Shown here: positions 12,801-25,685 of the stretch, piece by piece
How the letters are laid out: each line of letters starts with the position of its first letter
Position numbering within the stretch: the stretch's first letter is position 1
Source of the DNA: Strongyloides papillosus
Lineage: Eukaryota > Nematoda > Chromadorea > Rhabditida > Strongyloididae
Length of the DNA stretch: 64,000 nt
Reading direction: 5' to 3'
Assembly (NCBI GenBank): GCA_005656395.1
Contig: SRSI01000028.1
Span: 1,116,001-1,180,000, forward strand
Made by a program: the position numbers and the translations under genes
Notes under the pieces: model-generated
What the model saw: the letters and a program-made list of their open reading frames with translations, nothing else
What the model was told of the DNA's origin: nothing
The model's database searches: none

Positions 12801-13407
12801 TGTTGATTTTCACTAAAATGTATCATTATGAAGCATTCTTTATATTATTAAGGCTACTATATTATACTTGAAGAATAGAAAAGATGTTTAATATTAGATA
12901 AAAGTAATTTTGTAGAGATAAATGTTATATATATTAAATTTTTGAATATGTCATGATTTAAAATATATCCTATTAAAACATTACCTATATCTTTCTTTTT
13001 ATACCACCTACAAAAGGCTAAATTACTTGAAGAGATGTAGCGTTGATAAATAATAGTTTTGGATAACTTATCAAGATGACCGGTAAAAGTTTAGTATAAG
13101 GTGAAAAAAGGGTAATACAATTTTAGTGTTAATTATTACTTTTATAAGTGAATTGTGTCTGTCTCCTATAAGATAAATTTATGTAGTATAATGTTTAAAT
13201 ATATTCACTTTTATAATAAGGAGATATGTGATAATGTAAATATCAAAATTATATATATTTTTTTATCGTTATTAGAATTTTACTATTTTAACACAATCTT
13301 TTTTACCCTTATTGTATTATTTATACTTAAACATTTTTATTAAAACGTGAATGAATATTGATATACAAACATAGTAATAATAGTAATTTATATTATCATT
13401 TAAGATT
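9832..13407. other. Large intergenic region upstream of the zinc-finger locus
   Basis: About 3.6 kb of extremely AT-rich sequence. Short open frames (for example near 10568-10792 and 13155-13343) have only Tyr/Phe/Ile/Lys-rich random composition and are not supported as genes. The only compositional anomaly is the GC-richer island at about 10417-10575, listed separately. The rest probably holds long-range regulatory sequence for the downstream transcription-factor gene. Confidence 0.5.
10417..10575. ncRNA. Candidate structured non-coding RNA (GC-rich island)
   Basis: The 60 bases at 10441-10500 are about 57% G+C by count and the next 60 about 40%, in flanks that are mostly A/T. Several local hairpins can be drawn: GCAGCCC (10451-10457) with GGGGTGC (10464-10470), with one G-G mismatch; TTGTT (10505-10509) with AACAA (10514-10518); and CATCTT (10531-10536) with AAGATG (10555-10560). 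No convincing ORF crosses it. The pattern matches known RNA-gene islands in AT-rich genomes, but I could not assign it to tRNA, rRNA, U1-U6, SL RNA, RNase P/MRP or SRP RNA. The strand is unknown. Confidence 0.4.
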
Positions 13408-16400
13408 ATGGATTTTATTATGAATCAAGAAAATCTCAGTACCAGTCTTTCAAAGATACTTGAAAATACAAAGTGTGGAAAGTCACCTAGTTTGTCATCT
13501 GATTCTGCTGTTAATTCACCATCCAATGATCAAGATCATGAAATGGAGTATAATAGCGACAATTTAATAAGAAAAAATATATCACCATCAAGTTCATTCT
13601 CATCCACAACAAATAACAACAATAAACGTTGCTATATGGAAGATCATGATCAATCTGATGATGGTATTGATATGGATCGAGTATCCCCACCAAACAAACA
13701 AATAAATATTTCTGATAATTTTAATGAAAATGATGAATCAAAAAATAAAAATGAAAACAATGAAAATAATACTAGTAAAAGTATTACAAATACTTTTGGT
13801 TATCGTAGTGAACTTAAAAGACCAGACTTAAAAGGTATGTAATATATAAATTATCACGCAATTCTAATGTAAATTTTAAGGATCTTTTCGTTGCACTATT
13901 TGCTCAAAAATTTTCTGCCACAGTTCTTCATTGTCGAGACATAGAATGCAATCGCATTTTAAAAGTTATACATGTACAATATGTCATAAAGAAATTTCAA
14001 GTAAGTTTTTAGAATAAAAATTAATATAAAAATAATTAAAATTTGTATGGCATTTGCATGTCATTCATTTAAATATATTATATAGGTATAAATTTATTTA
14101 ATTTTAATACATATATATCTATATTTATTTATAATTTATTTAACAGCTATTATATTTGGAATCTTTTGTTAATCTTTTTTTTTTCGAACTTTTGACATGC
14201 AATGAAATTTTTATTTCTAATGAAAATATTATATTAAACTTGTTTATATATTTTATAAGCTAATTTATTTTACCTTCTACTATTTAAATTTGTTACAAAA
14301 TTTTTATTCACATTCATATAGTAAATTTTTTTGATTACCAATATTACTACTTCAAATTTAAGATTCTATCTATATTTTTTATTTATGAAATCATTATATT
14401 AATCTTTGACATATCCTTTTACTAAAAATTAACATTCCTTTAATATTATAATCATTTATATGAATTGATTATGACAAAAAAGTTGTATGACATATCCTAG
14501 CAGCTCATCATATCCTTTAGAAGCCCTGTAATATTCTTAACTGTATCTATGGTGGTTGACACTACCAGACACTAGATGCCTTAGGATAAGGATATTATAT
14601 ATGTCTAGTAGTACAATCAACAATACATTTAGGATTACTAATCATTGTTATCTTCAATCTATTCAAATTTGTTGAATATATCATAGATATATGAACATTC
14701 TATATATAGGAGATATGGATAATTTATTAAGATAAAAGAAAGTAGATTTGTTAAAATATGTGTTTATTTTAAAACTAAAATTTTTCAATTAAATATTTAT
14801 GGTGTTAAGTAATTGATTTGATTAATTATAAAAAAAAATAATAAAGGTAGTAGTGTTATATGTTTATTATGATGTCAGCTACCATAATTAGAATTATACA
14901 GTATATTTATTAATTAACAATTAACATCTGTATCTCAACCCCTTTTTCCTATACTTCTTCTTCTATCTTAACATACAAATTTTTCTCTTCTCTCTTTAAT
15001 GTTTATTATTATTAGCGATCCTTTTTCATTCTTCTATCATTAACCTTCAAAAAAAATGTTATAAATATTTTATAATAATGAAAATTAATATTTATGTGTA
15101 TATCAATTAAAAATTGTTTTAAATACAACAATTTCTGTATAAGTAAACAATCAAATAAAATTTAAATCAACCTTCAATTAATGGTCCAATAAAATATATT
15201 TTGTTCTCAAAATCAACTTTCTATCTCCACTTTTTAAACATACATATAACAAGAGAAAAACATATTCTTATTTAATACATTAAATTTTTCTTTATATGGG
15301 GATGTAATTTTTGATCAAGAAATAACTTTATTTATTAAAGAATAAATACGTATAAAGTAAAAAAAATAGTTATAAAATTTTTTTTTATTTGTGATACTTC
15401 GTTCACCCGGCACTATCAATACCTTAATTGTAGATAGTATTTTAGTAATCATTTAAATAACACATATAAATATATATAATTTAAGCTTATTATTAGAATG
15501 ATTGTTATAATAATTGAAAGAATAATAAAAAGAAACTTTAATATTTCTTTTTCTTGCTTTGATTTACCTCTTGAAAGTTTGTTGATATAAAATACAAGCA
15601 TTCAAAATAATTTGCAATATTATGTACAGGTCATTCATAATGTATTTGAAAGAAAAAGAAATTTATTGTAATATTATAGTTTAAGTTATGATGCAAATGA
15701 AGAAAAATATTTTACCAAAAAAAACGAAAAGCACTTTTTTTTCCATTTACATATTCTTTGATAGGGTAAGTGGGAAAAAATACATATTTTTAGTGGACAT
15801 TATATCATTAATATTATAATAGACATTCATATTATGATACGGTCTAATTGATTAATCTTTTTATGCTTATCATCAAAAGAGAAGTTTTTTAAATAGAAAA
15901 TATTGTAATTGTTAGTTTGAGTCAGATAAAAAGAGTTAGTATTATTAGTTTATACATATTTGTATGAAGAGATTGTAAGTTTAAAAGAAGATTATGTTTA
16001 ATGAACTGGATAAAAAGTTTATTAATATGGTCAGTTCTTGAAATATAACTTTTTTTTCACTATAACAATTTACCTTTTTTATAACCATCATGAATTTTTC
16101 TTTAATGTGAATAGTGATTATTCTTTTTGTAATTTAATGATAATTATAAGTGTTTGTTATTATATTATAAATATTACTTCATATTTATTCTTTCCTTTCT
16201 CAATTATGATTAAACATCATCTTTTCTAATTAACTTTTACAATATAATATTATATTTATTTTTCTTTTATTGATATGTTTGTTAAAAAAGACCACCGGTC
16301 AGATAGAGTTAAAATCAACAAAACTTGTCCATATTTTTTTATTCTATCAAAATTTATATAATCTTTGCAAGTCATACACTTTTTGCTTATTGACACTTCC

Positions 16401-19400
16401 GTAGAATTTTTATATATGACCTGTTAAAGATTGTGTCCAATATCTTGTAAGTGTAATTCTTAGCGCAATTCATTAACTTTACTTTATAAATATGAATAAT
16501 AAGTTGAAAAGAGTTAAATTGACTTTAAGATATTCATTGAAAAGAGATTTTGTTAGTTGTGAGGTGATGGTTTACGTAAATAATATACATCAAATGACCA
16601 ATTTGTTAGACTTTTTTATATAACTTTTATCTTGAAATTAAGGAACTTTATAGTAAGATGTCAAGTTTTAGACTTATCTCACAAGAACACACATATACAA
16701 TCATCATTTTCTTAACTTTCACAATCATTATATATTGTAACTAGAAAATATGCAAAAAAAAACTTTTTTTAAAGTACTCTATTATTTTTTTTATTTTTAA
16801 ATGATTTTACTCGATGATCAAATAAATATACATAATTTATTTAAACATATTCTAATAGATAATCTATTTATAATATTTAAAAATTTGCAAATTAATTTAA
16901 CACTTTTTTTAATACTTTTTTGTTGTTAATAGAATAACGTTTATAGAAATTCTATTAATTTTATTAGCCTTTTTAATTTTAATTCATACATTTTTTAAAG
17001 ACTTTTCCACACCAATAAAAGTATCAATTATTATTACAATACCTCTTTTTCCCCCACACACGTTTTATAATCTTTCTTATACCTACCATTGAATTGTTTT
17101 CATAATAATCAACAAACATCTCATTTCATTTATTCATCTTTTTATTTATTTATTCTTATTTTTATCCCTTAAAATATATGTATTTTAATATTAATCATAA
17201 ACTTAAATCTTATACTTTTAAATATTTATTTTACCCTCTCGAATATAAAATTTAAAAATATATTTAAATTATTTAACAATAAAAAACATCATTCTATATC
17301 CTGCTCTTTATATCTGATAATGGCACATAAAATACTTAAAATTGTATTTGATTTAACTCTATTTACATACAAAAATAATATTATTCGGAACAATATTACC
17401 TGTATCTTCAAATATAATCAAGTTTTCACTTTGTCAAAAACTGCCATTCCACATAATTAAAACTTTCCCTTAGGCATAGTTGTATTTGAAAAAAAAGCAA
17501 AACGTGTCTCGATTATCAAAATCACTAAACAATCTCTAACACTACTTCAAAAGAAAAGATTTTTGTTTCAAATTGTTTTTAATTATCCTAAACTAACCAC
17601 TTCAATTGCACTTGTCTTTTTCATATATAGGTTTCCTTATCTACAAAATAAAAAGGCAAACACCATAACTAATAAGTTAATCTAATATACATATTATGTA
17701 TTAAAGAAAGTAAAAAATATTTATTTTTGGTGATGGACATTTTGACATTACACTCAAGTAATAGACAAAAATGGCGATAACAATTAACGATGACTTTTGT
17801 CAAAAATTTACCTTATTTTACCTACAAATTTCCTTTTTCAAAAACTTATACACCTTTTCTACTCCTTCAACAAAACATAATACATAATTACATTTTCTAA
17901 CGAGACTTATATATATCTTCAATCATCACACATAAAACATGAAACAAACTGCGACATTTCACTTTTCACCCATCGGCAACATAAATTTATCCTTTCATCT
18001 TCCCATTAAAGTTAATTTTCATTAACTAGCCATTGAAATTAAAAAAGCAACAATTGAAAGTTGTTATCGTGTTCTTCTTTTTCTACAACCAAAAACTATA
18101 TCAACCATTCAACTCCTTCTTTTCTTCTTCTAATAATTTTTGTTGCCTAAATTACTATTAAATAGTGTAATGACGGATATGTATGTATGAATTAGATTTT
18201 TACTATACATATTCAAAAATTAAAACTTTCATATAAGTGATATCAAAATACATCATATATCTGCTTTATTTTTACCCTTCTAATTGTTTTAAGATTAAAA
18301 TAGTTCATTAAGAATCACTTTAGAATGATATCCATAAATATTTTTAAAATAGTCACTAATTTGCTATTTTTATATTATAACAAGATTTATACCTACATTA
18401 CAAAACTTCTGTATAATAAAATTAACATTTTATTATTTTTATATAATAAGTAAAAAAGATTTAAATACTTTATTTCTTTTTTTTTCATTTAATTTATACC
18501 GAAATATATAAATATATTAAAATATCTTGATATATCTTAATTAAAGCGGAGGTAAAACAATAACAAGTTTAGAAAATTTTTGTATTAAACATCATTTAAC
18601 TCTTTCATTAATAAATAATAATCACAACATACATCCCAAAATTTCTTTTCTCTCATACAGCTACTTTTTTTTCCAATTTCCTTTTTTGTCAAACATTTTT
18701 CATTTAAATATTTATATTTTAAATTATTATGATTTTACTTATTATATGCATACTTATGAAGATATGTATGTATATATTTGGTCATAGGTAAAAATTAAAT
18801 TATTTAGAGTTAATTAATATTTCATATATCTATAGGCTATCTTTTTGAATATTATTATTAGTAGTATTACTTATTTAAAACTATCAATGTCATTATCATT
18901 TTTTTATCTCATCAATACTAAAATTAATATTTAACTGATGGAGACTGATAAAGATTTTTCTAAAAATTTAAATATTACTGAAGTTACTATAAATAATCGA
19001 GATGATAACATTGATGAAAAGCCTGATGACACACTACAATTAGAAGAGATATCTTCAAAAGAACCTTCATCAACTCCTACTACTATTACTGCTACTACAG
19101 TATCTGGAATTAATGAACCAGAACGAAGAAAGAAAAAACCATACAAAGAACTAACATTAGAGGAAAAAGTTCAACTTATAAGATTAGGCAGAAGAGAATA
19201 GTGGATTGTCGCAGGCTAGTATAGCAGAAAAATATACTATTGCAAAATCAAATGTTTGTCGTATATTGCAACGCAAGCATGAATATATTCGAGCATATGA
19301 GTCTGCAGGTTTTGCTGGTTCAAGAAAAAGAAAACTTCGTGGTGATAATACAGAAAATTTTACAATTAATTCATCTAGAGGAAAATTATCATTTTGTAAT

Positions 19401-21107
19401 AATACTAATAGTGATAATGAAACATCATTTAATCAAAGTAGTTTTTTGGAAAATTTGGCTCTAAAAAATTGCTTTTTACCAAATAATACAGGAATTTTAA
19501 AACCTATTCCTTTTAATCCTTTTACTAATAACTTAACCTCTTCTTCAAATCAAAGTGTTATACCTAGTATGTTCATTTTTCTTTTCTATCATCTTTTCCT
19601 GATACACAAAAAATTAATTATATTTAATAATTTTTTTAATTAAAAAAAAGAAGTAGTAGATAAAGAAAAACAAATGGTTCCAAAAAAATAAACATAAAAA
19701 TTTATTACCTTACCAAAATTTTATATAATTTTAATTAATATATTTATTTTATTTTTTTAGATAATGAAACATTAAGAGCACATATGTACAAACAACATCA
19801 AATAAGTAGAATGTTCATGTGTAAATGTTGTAATTGGGCATTTCCAGATAAGACATCACTCCATATGCATCAACAGGTAATAATAATAATATAATACATT
19901 TTTAAGAAAAATATTTTGTAGGCTAAAGAGGAAGGAAAAAATGTTAATGTACCTGTAATTGGTAAAGGAAATACACCATCACTATCAACAACAACCTCAT
20001 TACTTGGATTATCTACAAATAATAGTCAAACTCTTCCAAATACAAATCCATTTAATTCACTAAATAATCTTGCAAATCTTACAACAACATTAAATTTACA
20101 AAATACATTATCGCTAGATAATAATAATGGTAATAATTTGTTACCACATCTACAACTTCTACAAAATAATGAATTTATAAATAAATTTAAAGACGGATTA
20201 TTACTAAATAATATGTTACCACATATTGGTATACAAAATTGGTTTGCTGCAGCTATGAGTGCGGCAGCAACATCAACACAACCATCAAATCAAAATAATT
20301 TCAATATTTTAACACAAGACGGTACATTAAATCAACCATTAGATTTAGAAAAAGCATTACAAGGATTGGAGGATAATATTAATAATAATAATAGTAATAA
20401 TAATAGTATTATAAAAGATAACCTAATAATGGAGGATAATAATTTAATTAAGAATGAAGGTAATCATGTTGATTTACACCTCCATCATCATAGTGCTTCA
20501 TCCTCCTCAGCTAAATCATCACCTAGTCCTATTTCTATTGAAGCAGGTGGTACAGGAAGTTATTATAAGCATGAAGAACATAATACAACATCCAATGATA
20601 CTCCTTTAAATATCACAGCTGATAATTCTGATCATGGAAGACAGAATGTTCATAGTGGTGTATCACCATCAGAAACAAATAGTAGTATTTCTCCATCAAC
20701 TGATAATGGTTCAAATAATAATTGTTATGATTGCTCACTATATAAGAGTAAACTTGCTGTAGCAGAAAATCGTTGCAGGTACCTGGAAGAGAGTATGAAT
20801 ACACTACAAGTAAGTATTAAATAAACACATAATTTTCTAATATAAATAAATATCTATTATTATAATACATATTATTTTTTAGAATGAATCATTACGTTAT
20901 AATACTAGAGCATCAATAACAGAATCAACATGTCGTCAACTTGAGATTGATTCTCGAGTTATTCGTGAGCAAAATGAAATACTTCGTCGAAAACTTACCG
21001 AATGTCAGGATAAGATTCTTTCATTTATGCAAACAATTGATTTTCAAAATCCAGTTTCAATAACAAATCTTCTTAATGAGGTTATTAAAGCCACCATAAT
21101 TCAATAG
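13408..21107 (+). CDS. C2H2 zinc-finger transcription factor, long form
   Basis: Five exons: 13408-13834, 13881-14000, 19761-19876, 19922-20809, 20883-21107; 591 aa. The N-terminus is Ser/Asn-rich and disordered. Zinc finger 1 has C147, C150, H163, H168. Zinc finger 2 (C174, C177, H190, H195) is split by the 5.8 kb intron and becomes complete only when 14000 is joined to 19761, which strongly supports the joint. A third, incomplete finger-like unit (C203, C206, H217/H219) follows. Then comes a Asn/Gln/Ser-rich region and a C-terminal heptad-like segment (about 480-580) likely to form a coiled coil and allow dimerisation. Finger spacing (CxxC-x12-H-x4-H) and tandem pairing recall fly tramtrack/lola-type fingers, but no BTB domain is present. 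A nuclear DNA-binding regulator is expected; the targets are unknown. An alternative start lies within the large intron. Confidence 0.75.
14001..18937 (+). other. Long intron section between the two alternative 5' parts
   Basis: Nearly 5 kb of AT-rich intronic sequence, far longer than most introns in this window (40-360 nt). Open frames in it (for example 16038-16229) are low-complexity and unsupported. It contains one candidate RNA hairpin near 14489-14605 and, at its 3' end, must hold the promoter or splice-leader site for the alternative exon at 18938. Nothing else is recognisable. Confidence 0.5.
14489..14605. ncRNA. Candidate intronic RNA hairpin
   Basis: Three nested inverted repeats fall in about 117 bases: GACATAT (14489-14495) with ATATGTC (14599-14605), ATATCCTT (14510-14517) with AAGGATAT (14588-14595), and GGTGGT (14551-14556) with ACTACC (14561-14566, one G-T pair). 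The segment is less AT-rich than its surroundings. A folded intronic RNA or hairpin precursor is possible; chance pairing of the AT-rich arms cannot be excluded. Confidence 0.3.
18938..21107 (+). CDS. Alternative form with psq/CENP-B-like HTH, apparent 1-base frameshift
   Basis: The alternative first coding exon 18938-19566 splices to the shared exons 19761-19876, 19922-20809 and 20883-21107. It encodes an acidic N-terminus, a basic RRKKKP stretch, then KELTLEEKVQLIRL and, in the +1 frame, SGLSQASIAEKYTIAKSNVCRIL and KRKLR. Together these are a helix-turn-helix of the pipsqueak/CENP-B/Pogo N-terminal type that binds DNA. The continuous frame stops at TAG 19199-19201. Ignoring one G of the pair 19187-19188 restores the domain, keeps 120 further codons open, and gives the phase-1 donor needed for exon 19761 (628 nt rather than 629). 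The donor phase equals that of the zinc-finger exon ending at 14000, so the two 5' parts are interchangeable. The form would be about 618 aa and would carry only half of zinc finger 2. Confidence 0.6.
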
Positions 21108-22489
21108 GTAAAATGAAATAGGTAAACAATATCTTTTATCCTCACTTATTTATAATTTTATTATTTATCATATTTTTATGTATATTTAATATATATGCCT
21201 AAATATTACTACCATACTTTATACATCTCTATTATATCTTTTTTATTATAATTAATTATTTTAATTTAACTTCTACATTATATTATACTGTAGGTCTTAA
21301 GATTTTTGTATTTTAAATCGGTTCTTTTTATATCTTATTTAAAATAAATTTCCAGTATATTATAAAAAAAATAAACATTTCATTATATTTATATTGTATG
21401 TTACTTAACTAATCTCTCCCAAACTACAGTATATTATGTTGTTTTTATGATAAAAGATATATATGTGTACATTTTTCGGATATTCTTTATTTTTACTAAG
21501 TGCTTTCAGAAATGTAAAAGAAAAAATTGTTTAAATTTTTTCAACCTTTCAATTTTGTAATCCTAAAATCTTTATATTGATTTTTAACGTATTGCTTATT
21601 TGTTTTATACTTTTATATTACATTTCATCATATTTATATGCACATAAATAATACTACTCTATTCAATTATAAATGTTATCATTAAACAGATACATATAAT
21701 CTTATCAATTAATTGAAACCAAATTTATTCTTATGGTATTTTAATAATTTATATCATTCATCTTCATAGAAGTATCTTAATTATTCCTTACTATTTTTAT
21801 GCACTTAGAAAAGTTTAAATATTATAAATTTAATATTTATATAAAACTTCCATTTTTATTAAAAATAAATTTTTTTTACTAGGCATATTAATAGTTCGGA
21901 AAACTATTTTTTTAAGATAATTATATAACTACACTTATAACTAGAAAATTTCATATATTATATATCATACATATGCATTTTATTTCAACTATATTATCAA
22001 ATATTACTTCATAAATTCCTTCTTGATAACGTTCATTTTATTGATTACTTACTTTAATTTACCATTAATTTAATTTATCCTTCTTCACATATATTTAATG
22101 TTTTTTATTAAAAATGTAAAATTTTCTTTTTCTAACCTTCCGGTGAAAAGAATGATGAATAAAAAAATTTTTTTTATAAACTCTTTAAAATAATATTCAT
22201 GTAACATGGTAAAAACAATTTTTTTATTACAATAAGAATTAAATCTTACAAAAAAAGATTGATAACAAAAGAGGATCATTTTTTAAAATTGACATATATC
22301 GATTAAAGATATAAGTCTTTTTTGTGGACAAAATATATAAATAATAAACTAAGAAATTAAATTATATGATTTGTGTAAATTAAGAATATATACATTGAGA
22401 TACATTTTCTTTGTAAGGCTATCTATTACACGAGAAATAATAAAATAAATTAAATAATATTAAAAAAAACATCCTCTTTACTAATATTA
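21108..22489. other. Convergent intergenic region
   Basis: 1.4 kb of AT-rich sequence between the convergent zinc-finger and FAR1-like genes. The open frame at 22085-22279 is low-complexity and not supported. No RNA gene or repeat was recognised. Confidence 0.5.
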
Positions 22490-25400
22490 TTAAGTATTAA
22501 TATCAGTTTGTTTAATGGAACCTTCTATTAAACGTTTCATAGGTAGCATCTCACCAGTTGAATCATTCCATATCTTAAGAAGTGCTGTCAATTGAGTAAT
22601 TTTATTTCCTAATGATTCTTTGGAACTCGTTGTCAATGCTTCATTTAAAGATTCCAAAATACTCTTTATGCTATTATGGTCATTTACATCTTTCTTTGCT
22701 GGTGGCTGACCTGGTGTTGGTGTACCTAATAAATTTTCTTCTTTAACCGTCTCTAAATGTTTTGATGTTGAATCTCCAGGAGTATTACTATTTTGAGGTA
22801 TAGTTATATTATTAGGTATTGATTGTTGTTGGGAGTGCAATAAATTTTGTTGATTTTGAAGATTTGATATTATATGATGAGGTGGTCCTGGAAGAAATGA
22901 AGGCATTTGTGAAAACAATGGAGTATTCTCCTTTTCCAATTTTTGCAGATTAGCCATTTGAAGTTGATTTCTCTGTTGATTAAACAGATTTAATAGTACA
23001 TTATTCATCATCATTTGTTGGTGCTGCTGTTGTTGTTGTTGGAAGGAATTATTATAAAATAATTGAGCAGCAGCAGCTGTAGCAGGATTTTGTTGATTTT
23101 GACCATTTACTAAATTAAACATTGCAAGATTTTGAAGAGTATTTTGGAAATCTCCATTAAAAGTATTTCTATTTCCTAAATTGTTATTGATAACTGAAGT
23201 TGAATTTGGCATTGGAGGAAATGGATTTGAAAGTACTCCTTCTTTTATATTACTTTGACCATTATTAATCATATTTTTCCATAAAGTAGGTGTTGAAGTA
23301 TTATTATTGGAATTTGTGATATTTATTTGTGGTAAAGGTGATGCACCATCCTTCTTAATAATTGATGTAGATCTTCTTTTTCTATTTTTATTATTGCTTA
23401 ATGAATCACCTGTTGATCTTCTACCCTTTACACTAACTTTGCTATAATTTTCTTGATCAACTGGGTGTCCAGTATGTTTGTCATTAAGTGATGTTATTCT
23501 TAAAGCATGATCATTATAACTAAAGTTTAGTCTTAACATTGCTTTACATCCACATGGAAGATATGATTGATTCGGTCTTTTACCAACTCCTATAAATAAA
23601 TAAAAAAAAGATGATATGAATATATAAAATTATAGAATAATTAATTTTATCCTTTAAAGGCAAAGACAGATGTATGATTTATATATTTTTACTACATAAT
23701 AACTAATCTTTCTCCCTTTCATTTTTAAAACTTCACGCAACAAGTCAAATTTTTAACTATCTTCACTATAATATTTTGACAAGTACTACAAAACGACATA
23801 TGCCAAATAAATATATAAAATAAATGTTCAGGCCTTTCCTACAAATACAAGACAGCTGTCTTTAAATAACTAACTAATTATTCTCCTTATTCCTTTGATG
23901 ACTCTATATATGGTTGAAAATATAAAAATTAGGATAAAAAAATTTATGGATAATGATTGTATATAATTAATAATGCAGTAATAATTTCCAACCAATCATT
24001 CTTATTTATTAATTATATATACTCCTTTTTTTTAATACAAATAGGAAAATTTATGACAGGTGAGGATGTTTAATTGGAAAGTAATCTATTTCCATTAGTA
24101 TATTATTAGCTGGCTCCAGATAAATCGCTATATATTAACATCTAACTGTAATTAATTTTTCCCCTCTTAATAAAAAAAATATCTATAAATGTTTGCGGTA
24201 ACAACTTTTGTAGTTTTAAAAAAAGTTACTGAATGTATTGAAAATTTATTTGTGAATAAAATTAATTGTGAGAAAATCCTACTTTACTTTTTTCTCCTCA
24301 AAGGCCTCATAATAAAGTGCCAATATTACATAGATATGAACTTTATTAAACATCTAATTATGTCATCCTTAAATGTGAAAATCAAAGGAAACCTCAGAAA
24401 TGTCATTAATAACTATAAAAAAAAATTAACCGTAAAAAAGTTTAACAACTAACCAACACATGGTACACATATTAAATGTTTAAATTCTTTTTTAAATTTA
24501 TTGAAGGTTAACAAAAGTTAATGAGACAAAAAAATTAATTAACGGTAGTATTTATATAAAAAGAATTTCGATCTCTAAAAAATGCCAATTTTTTTTCATC
24601 TCAAATATCTTTTTTATAATAAATCTTTTTTAATACATACATAGTATTTTTTTATAAATATATACATTTCCTTAAAATATGGTGCCAGATGTAGGGGTAT
24701 GTTAAGTATACCTAATTAAAGTTAAATGTAGTTTTAATATAAATGTCAAAAGATACTCCTTCTTAGAAAATAAAGATTTAAAAATAAACGTACCTCTCAT
24801 CCTTGGTTTTCCATAATGTGCACAGTGAAAAACAATATATCTATATTGGAAAGTTTCATTTTTACTACCATCAGATTGTCTTAATGTTTCACTTGAAGCA
24901 ACTCTGAATGGATGAAAATATGTATTTTTCCAATTTTCAAAGACACTCTCAAAATCAGCATATGAATTAAATTTTGCTCCATGAACAATAACACCAGTAG
25001 GGGCATCAGATAACGGTGGCAATAATGAATCATGGAATTCTTCTTTTGGTAAAGGTGATGCAGAATTTGAGGCAGAGTATGCCGATTCATTATCGTTATC
25101 TGAATGATTCTTCAATGCTGGTGAAACAGAACTCGACTTTGAGGATTCATCAATTGTTGTGCAGGATGCATGAGAACCAGTTTCGGAATGTGCATCATCA
25201 CTATGATCTTGTTTTTTATCATTATTTTTACTTTCATTTTCGTTGATCTCTTCATTTATTGTATCATCATTCTCCTTGTTTTTATACAATTTTTGACCAT
25301 TCTTGTTAACAATCTTCATACTATTTTCATTAACAATATTTTGTTGGAAGGTATTACTACCTCTAAATGTGCCATCAGTACCGTTTTGATTGATAGACAA

Positions 25401-25685
25401 ATCTGTTAATGGATATGCTTGAATGCCACTAACAGGCATCATAGCCTGTGGTTTAAAAATAAAATTTTCAATTTTATTACCATCACTAGAGATATGTAAT
25501 CCATCATTGACAGGAGACATTGAATTTTCAGTATCAGAATGGTGTGTTGCAGTATTGCTGGAATTAGAAGTACAAGGACTATTTTGATTATTCTCCATAG
25601 CTTTCCTAACCATATCTATAAATTCAGGATATTTTTCACAAGATCCTTGATAGATATGATTCATCATATTATAATGTGTACTCAT
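22490..25685 (-). CDS. FAR1/WRKY-GCM1-type zinc-domain protein, Gln-rich
   Basis: Two exons on the minus strand, 24794-25685 and 22490-23589, with a 1204-nt intron; 663 aa. Residues about 240-345 form a module like the FAR1/ZSWIM N-terminal (WRKY-GCM1 superfamily) DNA-binding fold: a FENWKNTYFHPFRV start, YRYIVFHCAHYGKPR, RPNQSYLPCGC and DKHTGHPV. Likely zinc ligands are C288, C310 or C312, H336 and H339. The intron cuts the module between R297 and G298, and the two halves fit exactly. The N-terminal 230 residues are Ser/Asn/Asp-rich; after the module come a basic patch (KNRKRRS) that may be a nuclear signal, and a long Asn/Gln-rich segment with a QQQQQQ run. No SWIM domain or transposase catalytic region follows, so this may be a domesticated transposon-type DNA-binding domain (inference). 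Role unknown; probably nuclear. Confidence 0.65.

Noticed and set aside
16038..16229. 63-aa open frame in the long intron
   Set aside because: Low-complexity Phe/Tyr/Ile sequence with no splice context; looks random.
19187..19188. Ty1-like programmed +1 frameshift heptamer at the HTH break
   Set aside because: ATTAGGC differs from CUUAGGC by one base, but the zero frame reads TTA GGC rather than ATT AGG, so the known mechanism would not apply as such. Programmed shifting stays only a possibility.
24189..24452. 87-aa open frame within the FAR1-like intron
   Set aside because: Lys/Asn/Ile-rich chance-type composition, opposite strand of a gene, no family motif.
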